A DNA stretch of 64,000 bases from Myxococcota bacterium (GCA_024276675.1 JAJRWT010000027.1:248001-312000); one strand, 5' to 3'. Counted from the stretch's first letter, positions 18,947 to 28,264 are shown. Made by a program: numbers and translations. Notes: generated by a model not told the origin, from the sequence alone.

Positions 18947-19171
18947 TTGCCACTCTACGAATATCGATGCAACCACTGTCAGCTCCTTTTCGAAGAACTC
19001 ATCTTTGCCGCAAACGAAGATGTGGAATGCCCCGACTGCGACTCGACGGATGTCGAAAAGCAACTGAGCACCTTCAGTTTCAAGTCGTCAGGCAACTTCT
19101 CCTCTTCCGGCGGTTCTTCATGCGATAGCTGCTCTCGCGGCACCTGCGTCAACTGCAGCTCCCATCATTGA
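18947..19171 (+). CDS. FmdB-family zinc-ribbon protein
   Basis: 74 residues. MPLYEYRCNHC at the N-terminus and CPDCDSTD form the CxxC...CxxC zinc ribbon of the FmdB regulator family. The Ser/Gly tail has four more cysteines (CDSC, CVNC) and ends in HH, so a second metal site is possible. The start is TTG with GAGG six bases before it. FmdB-type proteins have been proposed as regulators; no regulon can be inferred. It is convergent with truA. Confidence 0.9.
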   Translation: MPLYEYRCNHCQLLFEELIFAANEDVECPDCDSTDVEKQLSTFSFKSSGNFSSSGGSSCDSCSRGTCVNCSSHH

Positions 19172-19208
19172 CAGGTGCCGAGTACATTGCCACAGACAGG
19201 CAATGCGA

Positions 19209-20018
19209 CTACTCGACCCGGGATCCGACCCACACCGGCTCTGATGACCATCCCGACTCGTAGACCACCCTCACCAGGCACAATCCACGAGCAGGAGCTG
19301 TTTTCCCAGCCATGGTCCTGTTTCGTGCCAGGAGGATCTCTCCGACACCATTTGGCGTAAGGCGTGACCGCCCGACGTCCACCAGGGTTCCGACGATGAT
19401 GCGCACCATGTGCCGCAGGAAGCCCTCACCTTCGACCTCGAAGACCACCTCGTCGAAATCGCGTGTCACCTTCAATGATAGCAACGTTCTCGTCGAAGTC
19501 CTGGCAGATGATCCTGCCGCCCTGAAACTTGTGAAGTCGTGAAAGCCCACCAGATGGGAAGCCGCCTCGTTCATGGCAACGACATCCAGCGGCCCTCTCA
19601 AATGCCAAACCCAGCGGTCGCGCAGGGGCGAACGCTCACCTGTGTCAACAATGCGGTAACGGTAGAGCTTCGAGCGCACTCCACGTGAAGCGTCGAAGCC
19701 ACCTTCCACCACTTCAGCACTCCGACACGCGATGTCACGCGGAAGCAGGCTGTTCAGTCCCATGCGAAGTGCGGGGGGCTCACGGCGAGTTGCCGCAGAA
19801 AAACTGGCTACCTGGGCCAGTGCATGGACTCCCGAGTCGGTTCGCCCGCTTCCGATGACACTGACTCTTTCGCCTCCCAGCACGCGACGCAAGACACCTT
19901 CCAGCACAGCCTGAATGCTGGCACCCGATGTCTGCCTCTGCCAACCCACATAGGCGGTTCCATCGTACTCCAGAACCAGGCGGTAACTGTTCCTCGTTGT
20001 CAATCCGGGTGTTTTCAC
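19209..20018 (-). CDS. truA: tRNA pseudouridine synthase A
   Basis: 269 residues. It isomerises U38-U40 in the tRNA anticodon arm. The N-terminal LVLEYDGTAYVGWQRQ and the catalytic GSGRTDSGVHALAQV (Asp in RTD) are present, as is HDFTSFRAAG and FLRHMVRIIVGTL. The start is the GTG at 20018, whose last bases form a GTGA overlap with the stop of the gene upstream; this gives a normal N-terminus and implies coupling. Confidence 0.94.
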   Translation of the reverse strand: MKTPGLTTRNSYRLVLEYDGTAYVGWQRQTSGASIQAVLEGVLRRVLGGERVSVIGSGRTDSGVHALAQVASFSAATRREPPALRMGLNSLLPRDIACRSAEVVEGGFDASRGVRSKLYRYRIVDTGERSPLRDRWVWHLRGPLDVVAMNEAASHLVGFHDFTSFRAAGSSARTSTRTLLSLKVTRDFDEVVFEVEGEGFLRHMVRIIVGTLVDVGRSRLTPNGVGEILLARNRTMAGKTAPARGLCLVRVVYESGWSSEPVWVGSRVE

Positions 20019-22513
20019 AGATCCAGCTTGATCCCAAAAGTCAACATACTGCCATGGAAGGTCAACGCTTCGTGGGTGGTCCACTGACCCACACGAACCA
20101 GCCGCCAGTCCACGACGAAATAGGTGTCGTGGATTCCCGTGTTGACCGCGAGCTTGTCGGCATGACCTGGATCAAGGATATCCAGCAGGAAATCCAGGCC
20201 CAAGCCAAAATGCCACCCGGCCTTTCCGCCGCCGATGGAGTCGTCTCCGCCAACATCCGGATTTACATACCAGTTTTCGCGCCAGAGCCAATAGTCCAGT
20301 CCCATGGTGACCACGGGGATGACAAACTGGTTCTTCCAGAAATCCATCCTGAAAGTCGGACCGATGACAATCGGCCAGGCCGTGATCATGGAGTGTTCCG
20401 ACGAGGGCTCGTAGTCGTTCCAGGCCACGGTCGTGCCCATCTTCTGGTAGAAACCGAGACCTATATCGAACTCGAATACTCTACCGATCTTGGGCCCAGC
20501 CTCCATGAGAAACATCCCGTGGCCGTCTTCGCCGTAGACCACCTGTATGGAATCATCCTGAATGAAATAGGGTCCATACCTGATCTCGATGTTGGCAATC
20601 CTGGCACGCATGTCATCGGCCAGGGCCGTGGAGGGAGAGATGGCCAGAAATCCAATCCATATGGAAAAAAAGCAGAAGGTGACACGGACGGATTGGCTGG
20701 TCGCATAGCGCCTGGACAAGGCAATGAGAAATGCAAACAGCAACGAAAACAACCCCTTGGCACGAGTTGCCATGCAGTACCCACCGGACTCACCCACCAG
20801 CCCGGCAGCACCAACGGTCTGTCGCGGCGTGGCACTCTGAACGTCACTCATAGGTCCCTCCTGGCCTCCTGTGTCCACGGCACGCACAGCCACATAATAC
20901 GTTGTTTCGTTGGTAAGGGGCGAAATTGTATAGATAATGTACTCTGATGGTGCCGCCGAAATCTCCAGTGGATTGACCACGTCGTCTTCTCCATCGAATG
21001 CCGGCCCACCCTCCGAATAGTCATCGGGCTGAAACGAGTTGATGGTGAGGTATATGTCGTAATGATCGAGATCTTCGTCATCTACTCCATCGAATTCCAC
21101 GGTGATCAGGCTGTTGCCGAAGCCGACGTTGTCGGCCGATAGGGAAACCATACTGGGGGGATTGTCCACATCGATCTGCACACCTGAATGCCCCACGAGC
21201 CCGTTGGATTCCACCTTGATCCAGATGTCGTTGATCCCTTCGGTAAAGGCGCTGTCCACAGTGAAGCTGGCTTGAACCTGCTCATCAGCATTCAAGCTGC
21301 CGGATGCAAGCTCATCCCCATCCCAGTCGATGACGTCGCCTCCAAGGTGGAGTTCCCAGTCGCCATCCATGTCCGAGGTGAAAGTCACGTTCACCTCGTC
21401 TCCTTCAACCGCGCTGTCGGGAGAAATACCTTCCACGGAAACCCAGGGGCGATCCGTCATGATCTCCAGAATACCATCGTCACCGCCGCCATATACATAT
21501 CCAGCACCAGAGACCATCTCCAACATGTGGCTGGCCTCAAAACTGCCGATCAGCTCGTCGTCGGGGTAGCCGGTGCTGGTGTCGAACGAAAAAGTCAGGA
21601 TCTCGCCCAAGCCAGAATCATAAACCAGAAGGAATGGTTCGTCGTCGTCGCCTTCAACAACCAGGGCTTCACATTGCTCCAGGCCATCTTCGTCGTCCAG
21701 GAGTATGAAGAAATCGTTATCAGCGGTGGTGAACTGCAGCACGCCTCCGCTGCTGTCCGCCAGATAGACGTTTTCAGAGTACAGCGCGATATCGACCAAA
21801 TCGCGGCCGCTGAGGTTTGCCTGGGAAACCGCAGCGGATCCGGTGGACAGATCCACCTTGGAAACATCGTCGCTACCATGGGCAACGATAAAGTAGTTGC
21901 CAGTCAGGGCGGTGTCGTAGTAGCCGCTGTAGCTCAGGGCCGAGGGGAATCCGCTCTCTTCGTCCAGGGCTCCGTCCGTTGGATCTATGGAGTGGAGATC
22001 GGGGTTGCCGTCTTCCGTGTCGGTGAGCACGTATACCACGCTATCCGATGCCTGGATCCCCAGCACCGGGTAGCCATCGGTGGAGACACTGTAGGCTGTG
22101 TCGGTAGTACTGACGTCGCCACTGTCGTCCATTTCCAGTGAAACCAGGGTGCCGTCGTCACAGCCCACCCAGGCCAACCAGGGACTCTCGTCCCCCGAAA
22201 AAGCAACGGCACTGGGAGCCGCGCTGCATGGCGCCAGGGATGTGCTCGACCAGCTCCGGGTGTCGAGAATCCATATCTCCCCGGCACTTGCCTCGACGAA
22301 CGCCAACCAGTAGCCTTCTGCGGACAAGGCCAGATCGGTGATTCCACTCCCGACCTCGATGCTGGATACCACCCTGTCCGGTGCGGCGTGGACAGATCCG
22401 ACACGAAGTGACGCGGAAAGCAGAAAAACCATGGACAGCATGGAAAGTATGGGCAACGGGGCTGGCAGGTTTCCCACGGACTCTCTGTTCCCTGGTCCCG
22501 TAAGACGGATCAT
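20015..22513 (-). CDS. Two-module protein: beta-propeller/FnIII domain with MYXO-CTERM-like signal, fused in frame to an outer-membrane barrel
   Basis: 832 residues in one uninterrupted frame. Module 1 has a signal peptide (about 20-44, cut near SVHA), a WD/NHL-like propeller (about 45-350), Ig/FnIII-type beta domains (about 355-570, with YYVAVRAVDTGGQEG), then a MYXO-CTERM-like signal: GGYC (Cys580), a hydrophobic helix (FSLLFAFLIAL) and SRR. Such a signal normally ends the protein. Here it continues into a second signal peptide (about 608-632, ending STALA) and a 200-residue beta-strand-rich domain ending GSMLTFGIKLDL, typical of an outer-membrane barrel. The ATG at 22513 has AGGAGGT six bases upstream. 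The barrel could also be made from an internal TTG at 20719, but no SD is seen. The stop overlaps the truA start. Confidence 0.8.
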   Translation of the reverse strand: MIRLTGPGNRESVGNLPAPLPILSMLSMVFLLSASLRVGSVHAAPDRVVSSIEVGSGITDLALSAEGYWLAFVEASAGEIWILDTRSWSSTSLAPCSAAPSAVAFSGDESPWLAWVGCDDGTLVSLEMDDSGDVSTTDTAYSVSTDGYPVLGIQASDSVVYVLTDTEDGNPDLHSIDPTDGALDEESGFPSALSYSGYYDTALTGNYFIVAHGSDDVSKVDLSTGSAAVSQANLSGRDLVDIALYSENVYLADSSGGVLQFTTADNDFFILLDDEDGLEQCEALVVEGDDDEPFLLVYDSGLGEILTFSFDTSTGYPDDELIGSFEASHMLEMVSGAGYVYGGGDDGILEIMTDRPWVSVEGISPDSAVEGDEVNVTFTSDMDGDWELHLGGDVIDWDGDELASGSLNADEQVQASFTVDSAFTEGINDIWIKVESNGLVGHSGVQIDVDNPPSMVSLSADNVGFGNSLITVEFDGVDDEDLDHYDIYLTINSFQPDDYSEGGPAFDGEDDVVNPLEISAAPSEYIIYTISPLTNETTYYVAVRAVDTGGQEGPMSDVQSATPRQTVGAAGLVGESGGYCMATRAKGLFSLLFAFLIALSRRYATSQSVRVTFCFFSIWIGFLAISPSTALADDMRARIANIEIRYGPYFIQDDSIQVVYGEDGHGMFLMEAGPKIGRVFEFDIGLGFYQKMGTTVAWNDYEPSSEHSMITAWPIVIGPTFRMDFWKNQFVIPVVTMGLDYWLWRENWYVNPDVGGDDSIGGGKAGWHFGLGLDFLLDILDPGHADKLAVNTGIHDTYFVVDWRLVRVGQWTTHEALTFHGSMLTFGIKLDL

Positions 22514-22593
22514 ATCTAGACCTCCTACCCTGATTCTTTGCAAACTTCGCGCCAACACCACAGAGGCTATCCCGGACATCAGAAGCCTTCATG

Positions 22594-22608
22594 TTGACAA
22601 CCTGTCAA
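22594..22608. promoter_or_regulatory. Perfect palindrome upstream of the two-module gene
   Basis: TTGACA-ACC-TGTCAA is symmetrical around a three-base centre. It lies 81 bases upstream of the ATG at 22513. On the minus strand it contains a consensus -35-like TTGACA, but no good -10 follows, so it may be an operator or only a fortuitous palindrome. Confidence 0.35.
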
Positions 22609-22740
22609 TACTCCGCCCCTACCGCTCCATGAATGGCGACTCCTTTTCAAGGATGGAAGCGCCAACCTGTCTGTTGGTCGCCAGGCCCCTCCTGCCAGGC
22701 GCCTTCCCGCCCATGGCCAACTGGTCCAATGCCTCCTGAC

Positions 22741-23781
22741 TCAAAGCAGGTCACGTTCCAGCAGCGCAGCCATGATCTTGAGTGTATTCCTGGCGACACC
22801 GTAGCGGATTTCGTCGGCAACGGCCCACAGATGTACTCCCTCGCCCATTGGATCATCGCGCACACGAGCCACAGACAGCGAGGGCTCCTGCATGCTGCTC
22901 CGGGGTCTCGGTATTTCTGCCGTTGTCGCATCATTGCCGGTGATCTTGATCCCTGCGGCATTTTCGAGAAGTTCAAAAACCAGTCGTGCGTCCAGGTGAC
23001 GTTCGGCAGCCAGATGCACAATCATGGCCAACCCGGTGAACCACGGTGCAACGACACAGGTGGCCGCCAGGTTGCTGGCAGGAATACCGATTATCTGGCC
23101 AACTTGTTCCGCCAAGCCTGTTTCTTCCTCAGTCCAACCGTCCACACCGTGGGGTCCGGTACTCGGTTGCATGTCGAAAGCCAGCCCACCGGGAAATACG
23201 TTGGTGGGGGGCGACCGACTGTTGAAAAGCGCTGCCACCTGCCCGGAGAGTTCCCGAATTCCGTCCCGCCCCCTGCTGGCCGCAGAGTGCATCACAGTCA
23301 AGCGGCAACGCAAATCCAGGAATCTACCTCGAAAAGGAGCCAGAAGAGCGGAGGCAGCCATCACGGCTGGAGAGGGGCATACAACAGCGCCGATCTCGTG
23401 AATGGCATCCAGTTGGTGTAGAGAAGCGTCCGCCACTATGCGTGGCGCACCAAGTGCTACTCCGAGAACCCCTGAGATATCCACGATGGGGCAGCCAAGG
23501 GGGATTATCTTGTTGCCGATTTCCCAAGCTGGTCCTGGAGGAACAGCGAGAATAGCGAGATCGCATTCCTGGATCCGTTCCAGGTCGACATTCCCCGTGG
23601 TAACCATCCTGCCTTTGAACTCTACACCGGGAACGGTTGATCTCTCGGAAGCCATGGGCAGCAGTTCTGCAACGCGAAACGGTGCCGTTTCCAGCATCGT
23701 GATCAGTTCACGCCCCACGGCTCCCGTGGCGCCGATAAGCGCCACCCGAAGCCCCTGGCCGCCCAGGTAATTGTCAGCCAC
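22741..23781 (-). CDS. Aspartate-semialdehyde dehydrogenase paralogue (Usg-1-like)
   Basis: 346 residues, full length. The NAD(P)-binding start ALIGATGAVGRELI and the dimerisation domain are clearly of the Asd family. The nucleophile region reads VVCPSPAVMAAS, keeping a Cys but not the NPNCS/T pattern, and the usual GHS carrying the base is replaced by PWFTGLAM. The C-terminal helix (EIRYGVARNTLKIMAALLE) fits Usg-1-type paralogues. It is therefore probably not a working Asd in lysine/threonine synthesis. The start is GTG at 23781, one base after the stop of the DUF465 gene. Confidence 0.8.
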   Translation of the reverse strand: MADNYLGGQGLRVALIGATGAVGRELITMLETAPFRVAELLPMASERSTVPGVEFKGRMVTTGNVDLERIQECDLAILAVPPGPAWEIGNKIIPLGCPIVDISGVLGVALGAPRIVADASLHQLDAIHEIGAVVCPSPAVMAASALLAPFRGRFLDLRCRLTVMHSAASRGRDGIRELSGQVAALFNSRSPPTNVFPGGLAFDMQPSTGPHGVDGWTEEETGLAEQVGQIIGIPASNLAATCVVAPWFTGLAMIVHLAAERHLDARLVFELLENAAGIKITGNDATTAEIPRPRSSMQEPSLSVARVRDDPMGEGVHLWAVADEIRYGVARNTLKIMAALLERDLL

Positions 23782-23782
23782 T

Positions 23783-24013
23783 TCAGAGGTTCTCCGAGCG
23801 CCACGCGTCCAGGATCCGATAGATCCTTTCCTTGCCGCGCAACTTGCGTTTCTTTATTGCAGCCATTTCACGCTGCTCCTGGTCGGTGAGATAGCGCTGT
23901 CCGGCCATCTGCTCCAACTGGGCCTCGAAAGCCTTGTGCTCGTTGACAAGAGTACGAAGTTCTTCGTTTTCCTTTGACAGGCTTGCGATGAGTTCTTCGT
24001 CGGAAGGGCCCAT
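23783..24013 (-). CDS. DUF465 (YdcH-like) small helical protein
   Basis: 76 residues. The sequence is one long charged helical pair: ELRTLVNEHKAFEAQLEQM, then REMAAIKKRKLRGKERIYRIL. This pattern, including the HxxF/L spacing and the KKxKLxxKERI end, matches the DUF465 family of unknown function. The ATG at 24013 has GGAGG four bases upstream. It is followed directly by the Asd paralogue. Confidence 0.85.
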   Translation of the reverse strand: MGPSDEELIASLSKENEELRTLVNEHKAFEAQLEQMAGQRYLTDQEQREMAAIKKRKLRGKERIYRILDAWRSENL

Positions 24014-24160
24014 TCATCCTCCGTAGCTCTGGGGGTTCTTTCTTTCTTTCCATCGTTCCACTTTGGACAGGGTGGTGCTGAAGGCGCAAGCCCGAATCGA
24101 ACATCGAGTGGTACTTGCTCGTCCAGCACCGTCGTAACCGGTCGAATCGTCGAAGCCATA

Positions 24161-24838
24161 TCAAGGCCGCCGTTGCTGGGGCCGCCGTGCGTCCGGTGGG
24201 CGGATATACCGTGCCTCCAGCCTGTCGGGTGATAGCGCCGCCCCACTCTCGGCGAGCAGGGCCCCGATTCGGGCCACCTCCGGCGCCGGGCCAAGGTCCG
24301 GAGTTGGAATGGATCGAATGCCAGCAGTCTTGAGCTGCTCTGCCGCCACCAGGGCGCCTTCTCCCACGGCTACGTCCGATGGCTGAGACAGGAACTCTCG
24401 AAGAGGAAGATCCGCTTCAGGTAGGACGCAGACAGGAATGTCAGCCCTGGTATTGAATATCGCTCCATAAAACCTGTTCTTCCTGGCATCCAGCAAAGAC
24501 AGGACCCGATCTTGCCCAGGGACCAGCGCCGCACGAGCCATCAATGCCGAAACTCCCACCACAGGACAGTTCCAGCCCAAAGCAAGCCCCATGGCAGTGG
24601 ACATCCCAACGCGCAAACCCGTGAAGGTACCCGGCCCAGACGCCACGGCCACGAGATCGGGTACTCGACCCGACAATATGCATTCTATCGAAGGCAGCAA
24701 CAGGCGCTCTGCACCACGGCTCACTCGCGCCGACCAGGTCCCCAACAGAATCCATGGATTCACATCGCTCTGCCGCTGACAAGAAGCCACACCGACCACG
24801 GGTCCGGCAGTGTCCAGTCCCAGTACCAGGAGAGCCAA
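24161..24838 (-). CDS. tsaB: tRNA threonylcarbamoyladenosine biosynthesis protein TsaB
   Basis: 225 residues. TsaB is the ASKHA-fold partner of TsaD in making t6A37 of ANN-reading tRNAs. LGLDTAGPVVGVA is the N-terminal nucleotide-fold strand; VAVASGPGTFTGLRVGMSTAMGLA is the family signature. The start is TTG at 24838, directly after the rseP stop and with GGAGG four bases upstream. It lies at the end of the rpsB-to-rseP cluster. tsaD and tsaE are not in the window. Confidence 0.93.
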   Translation of the reverse strand: MALLVLGLDTAGPVVGVASCQRQSDVNPWILLGTWSARVSRGAERLLLPSIECILSGRVPDLVAVASGPGTFTGLRVGMSTAMGLALGWNCPVVGVSALMARAALVPGQDRVLSLLDARKNRFYGAIFNTRADIPVCVLPEADLPLREFLSQPSDVAVGEGALVAAEQLKTAGIRSIPTPDLGPAPEVARIGALLAESGAALSPDRLEARYIRPPDARRPQQRRP

Positions 24839-26509
24839 TCATCCTCCGGTGAACAGACGGTTCACGTCGAAGACCAACACGAACAACATCAAGGCCACGA
24901 GCAGCATGACGCCAATCATCTGTGCACGTTCCCGCACCACCACCGGCACGGGACGCCCCCGAACAGCCTCCAGGGTGTAGAACAGCAGGTGGCCTCCGTC
25001 CAGAACAGGAACAGGTAGAAGGTTGAAAACCCCCACGGAAATCGAAATCATCCCCATCAACCTTGCCAGTTCGAACAAGCCCTGCTCCGCTGCCTTGCTC
25101 GCCTGCCTCATGATCTCCACGGGACCACCCAGGCTGTCCTTTGCGTCGACTTCTCCAGTTACGATCCGCCCCAGTTGTTCAAATGTGAAACGAACCAGCC
25201 CAACACTTTCCTTGCCTGCCAGGATCAGGGCCTCGTCAAGGCGGTAGTACCTTTTGACCGTTGGTCCATGGGCCATTCCACCATCACGCACCACACCCAC
25301 GATGGGACGGTAGTAGGTACGTCCCAACGAGTCCTTGTCCTGGGTGATCCTGGGCACCAGGTTCAGAACCAGCAACTCCCCTTCTCGGCGGAGGGTGAGG
25401 ACCAGGGGTTTTGCAGAGCCCTTTTCGCCTTCACCGATCATGGTATTCTGTACTCCGTACAGCACCGAGTCCCAGCAGACCACCGGGACGGCTCCTATGG
25501 CCACGAGCCGGTCTCCCTTCTGGATACCGGCTTCCTGAGCAGCCGTTCCATCACCCACCTCTGCAACGAACACCGTGGCCGACTCCAATCCCCACCGGCG
25601 CCATGCCGATGATCCAGGTTCCACCGACTGCATGCTGCCAGGCCAGGTTTGGGCTTCTTTCAGGGAGAACAGCAGTTCATCACCTGAACGCTCCACCGTG
25701 ATGTCGACGGAATCGCCCACTGCCTCCAATCTTGATTCCACTTCCAACCAGTTTCCAACAACCTGGCCATCGATCTCCAGGATCCGGTCCCCTGTGATCA
25801 ACCCGGCAAGTCCCGCTGGTGAGTGAGGACTGTCGACACCGATTTCGGTATCGGGAATATCGGCGATGATCCCCAGATCCCTTCCCAGGAGAAGCTCCTT
25901 GCCCTGGTCGGGCGAAGGGCGCTCCAACCGCAGTTCCAGTCTCTGGCCCTGGCGCTCGATTTCCAGATCGAGAAAACCAGACCGGTCGTCGTAGCGGTCC
26001 CAGATCTCGTAGATGTCGTACCAGCTTTCCACGGTATCATGGTCGATGGTTCTGATCACATCACCCGTACGAAGACCAGCGGCGGCGGCGGGGCTGCCTT
26101 CCAACACGTCGGCCACCACTGAAACAGGTTGGGGCTCCCCGGACATCAGCAGCACGACGAAAAGGAAGAAGGGAAGGACAAGGTTGAAAGCAGGTCCCGC
26201 AGCGTAAATCAGCAATCGCTGCCATACGGGCCTTGCCTGGAGAGAAGCGCTGGGATCGGGCTTTTCAATGGCGTTCTCCGTATCACTGTCTTCAAAGGGG
26301 TCAGCCCCCTGCAGCAGCACATACCCGCCGAAGGGAACCAATGACAACCTGTAGTCGGTACCTCGCCAGTTGAACCCGACCAACCGACGCCCGAAACCCA
26401 ACGACAAGACATGAACACCGACTCCGAAGAACTTTGCCACGATGAAGTGGCCGAACTCGTGAGCAAAGATCAAGACGCCCAGGAAAAGCAAAGCGGTGAT
26501 CATGTTCAT
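24839..26509 (-). CDS. rseP: Site-2 membrane metalloprotease RseP with three PDZ domains
   Basis: 556 residues, longer than the usual 430-460. It cleaves membrane substrates such as anti-sigma factors. The zinc site is HEFGH (17-21) with LDG in LLPVPVLDGGH near the C-terminus; at least four membrane segments are visible. Three PDZ-type units lie between, each with a GD-hydrophobic-I/V core: SPAAAAGLRTGDVIRTID, SPAGLAGLITGDRILEID and GTAAQEAGIQKGDRLVAIG. The family usually has one or two. It lies downstream of cdsA; dxr, usually between them, is absent. It ends one base before tsaB. Confidence 0.94.
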   Translation of the reverse strand: MNMITALLFLGVLIFAHEFGHFIVAKFFGVGVHVLSLGFGRRLVGFNWRGTDYRLSLVPFGGYVLLQGADPFEDSDTENAIEKPDPSASLQARPVWQRLLIYAAGPAFNLVLPFFLFVVLLMSGEPQPVSVVADVLEGSPAAAAGLRTGDVIRTIDHDTVESWYDIYEIWDRYDDRSGFLDLEIERQGQRLELRLERPSPDQGKELLLGRDLGIIADIPDTEIGVDSPHSPAGLAGLITGDRILEIDGQVVGNWLEVESRLEAVGDSVDITVERSGDELLFSLKEAQTWPGSMQSVEPGSSAWRRWGLESATVFVAEVGDGTAAQEAGIQKGDRLVAIGAVPVVCWDSVLYGVQNTMIGEGEKGSAKPLVLTLRREGELLVLNLVPRITQDKDSLGRTYYRPIVGVVRDGGMAHGPTVKRYYRLDEALILAGKESVGLVRFTFEQLGRIVTGEVDAKDSLGGPVEIMRQASKAAEQGLFELARLMGMISISVGVFNLLPVPVLDGGHLLFYTLEAVRGRPVPVVVRERAQMIGVMLLVALMLFVLVFDVNRLFTGG

Positions 26510-26668
26510 GTTGTTCTCGATTCGTTCTGCAGCGACATCAAAAGAAAAAACACCGCGGCACAGGAATGAGCCTGATCTTCAAGGGAAAATCGCAAGAAAA
26601 ACCAGGTCGGGTGAAATCTTGCCTGTGGAGGAAGACCGAAGAGCCGAAGCGGCGAGCGGGAGCGCGCA

Positions 26669-27469
26669 TCACAGCAGCAGGGAAGCGGCCAGGTACAATA
26701 CGGGGGCGCTGAAGAGCAGACTGTCGATGCGGTCCAGGATGCCTCCGTGCCCAGGCATGATGCCACCGCTGTCCTTGACACCAAAAGAGCGTTTGAGCAT
26801 GGACTCGGCCAAGTCGCCCAGAACTCCTGCAGTGTCCACAAGGGCTCCCAACACGATAAACATAATGACAGGAACCCGGTCCATACCGACAAACCCCACC
26901 ACAACGGCACCGAGAACCGCAGCCACCAACCCACCCACGAAACCCTCCCAGGTCTTGTTGGGGCTCAGCCTGGGAGCCATTCTGTGCCGACCGAAAGCTC
27001 TTCCGGAGAAGTAGGCTCCCGTGTCGCCAAGCCAGGTCGAAGTGAGGAGAAGAAATATCAAGGTAATGCCGTCATCCATCCTACGCACCATGGGTACCCA
27101 GCAAAGCAGGCCTCCCAGGTATATTGCGCCCAGCACCAACCTGCCTGTATCATCAGCCGCGTTCTCCATGTCATGGGACCAAATCATTACCCCCAGGAAA
27201 CTGAAGATCACCAACGCAACGACCATCGGCAACACCAGGGCCTGCCATTGGTCCAAATAGAGAGTTCCTCCAAAGATCAGGCATGCAAATGCACCTACCG
27301 GCAACAGGGCCAAGGGAAACCTGTCCGGCAATGCCATGCGAACGTACTCGAAGATTGCGACGGCCAGGACGATCCAGGTGATGATGTCGACGCCGGTGAC
27401 ACCACCCCACAAGACAGTGGGAACCACGACCGCCACTCCCAAGAGCCCGGCTGAAATCCTCAGCAGCAC
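26669..27469 (-). CDS. cdsA: Phosphatidate cytidylyltransferase
   Basis: About 266 residues with seven or eight hydrophobic segments. It makes CDP-diacylglycerol from phosphatidate and CTP. The C-terminal SFGVKDSGGIMPGHGGILDRIDSLLF matches the CdsA signature (key D in KDSG and the HGGILDRxDS end). The start is GTG at 27469, with GAGG six bases upstream; the TTG at 27475 is too close to that SD. It is 18 bases downstream of uppS. The 26510-26668 gap to rseP holds nothing recognisable. Confidence 0.95.
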   Translation of the reverse strand: MLLRISAGLLGVAVVVPTVLWGGVTGVDIITWIVLAVAIFEYVRMALPDRFPLALLPVGAFACLIFGGTLYLDQWQALVLPMVVALVIFSFLGVMIWSHDMENAADDTGRLVLGAIYLGGLLCWVPMVRRMDDGITLIFLLLTSTWLGDTGAYFSGRAFGRHRMAPRLSPNKTWEGFVGGLVAAVLGAVVVGFVGMDRVPVIMFIVLGALVDTAGVLGDLAESMLKRSFGVKDSGGIMPGHGGILDRIDSLLFSAPVLYLAASLLL

Positions 27470-27487
27470 GTTCAACCTCGCAGACCT

Positions 27488-28216
27488 TCAGGTTCCCAGG
27501 GAGCCGAAACGACGGTCCCTGCTCTTGAAGGCTTCCAGGGCTTCCATGAGCTGCGGGGTTCCGAAATCGGGCCAGAGAGTCCTGGTCACGTACAACTCGG
27601 AGTAGGCTATCTGCCAGAGCAGAAAGTTGGACAAACGCATTTCTCCGGATGTGCGAATTACCAGTTCAGGGTCCGGCTGGCCCCGAGTACCGAGGCGAGA
27701 GGCGATGGTCTGCTCCTGAATCTTGGATGGCTCCATACGTCCGTTTTGGACATCCCTGGCTATGGACCTTACTGCCTCTACTATCTCACTGCGCCCCCCG
27801 TAGGATAGGGCCAGGTTCAGAGTCATCCGTGTCCCAGGTCTGTCAGTGAGCTTGCATATGTCGTCCAGCCGGCTGCGTACAAAGGCTGGCAGTCGTTGTG
27901 CCTGGCCAATTACCTTCAGTTGAATGTTGTTTTCCATCAACACTTTTTTTTCTTCCAACAGGTACCGCGCCAACAAGGACATCAAACCCCGGACTTCTTC
28001 TGCGGGACGTTTCCAGTTTTCGGTGGAAAAACTGTACAGAGTCAGGTAATCGATGCCGATCTTCCTACATGCCTTGACGACCTCGCGAACCCGTTCCGCA
28101 CCGGCTTCGTGCCCGCGCAGACGCGGAAAACCACGAGCCCTGGCCCAACGCCCGTTGCCATCCATGATGATGGCCAGGTGGGAAATACCGAAGGGATTGC
28201 CGGTCTGCTGGTTCAT
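27488..28216 (-). CDS. uppS: Undecaprenyl diphosphate synthase
   Basis: 242 residues. This cis-prenyltransferase extends FPP to C55-PP for cell-wall and O-antigen carriers. IIMDGNGRWA carries the catalytic Asp; the pattern GHEAGAERVREVV, LTLYSFSTENWKRP and the C-terminal PDPELVIRTSGEMRLSNFLLWQ and YSELY are all conserved. It is located between frr and cdsA, the common gene order. The SD is weak, and the start is supported by family length. Confidence 0.97.
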   Translation of the reverse strand: MNQQTGNPFGISHLAIIMDGNGRWARARGFPRLRGHEAGAERVREVVKACRKIGIDYLTLYSFSTENWKRPAEEVRGLMSLLARYLLEEKKVLMENNIQLKVIGQAQRLPAFVRSRLDDICKLTDRPGTRMTLNLALSYGGRSEIVEAVRSIARDVQNGRMEPSKIQEQTIASRLGTRGQPDPELVIRTSGEMRLSNFLLWQIAYSELYVTRTLWPDFGTPQLMEALEAFKSRDRRFGSLGT

Positions 28217-28264
28217 ACCTGGCTCTGTTCGTGTTGCGCAAATGAATGGACTCCTGGGCGGGGT

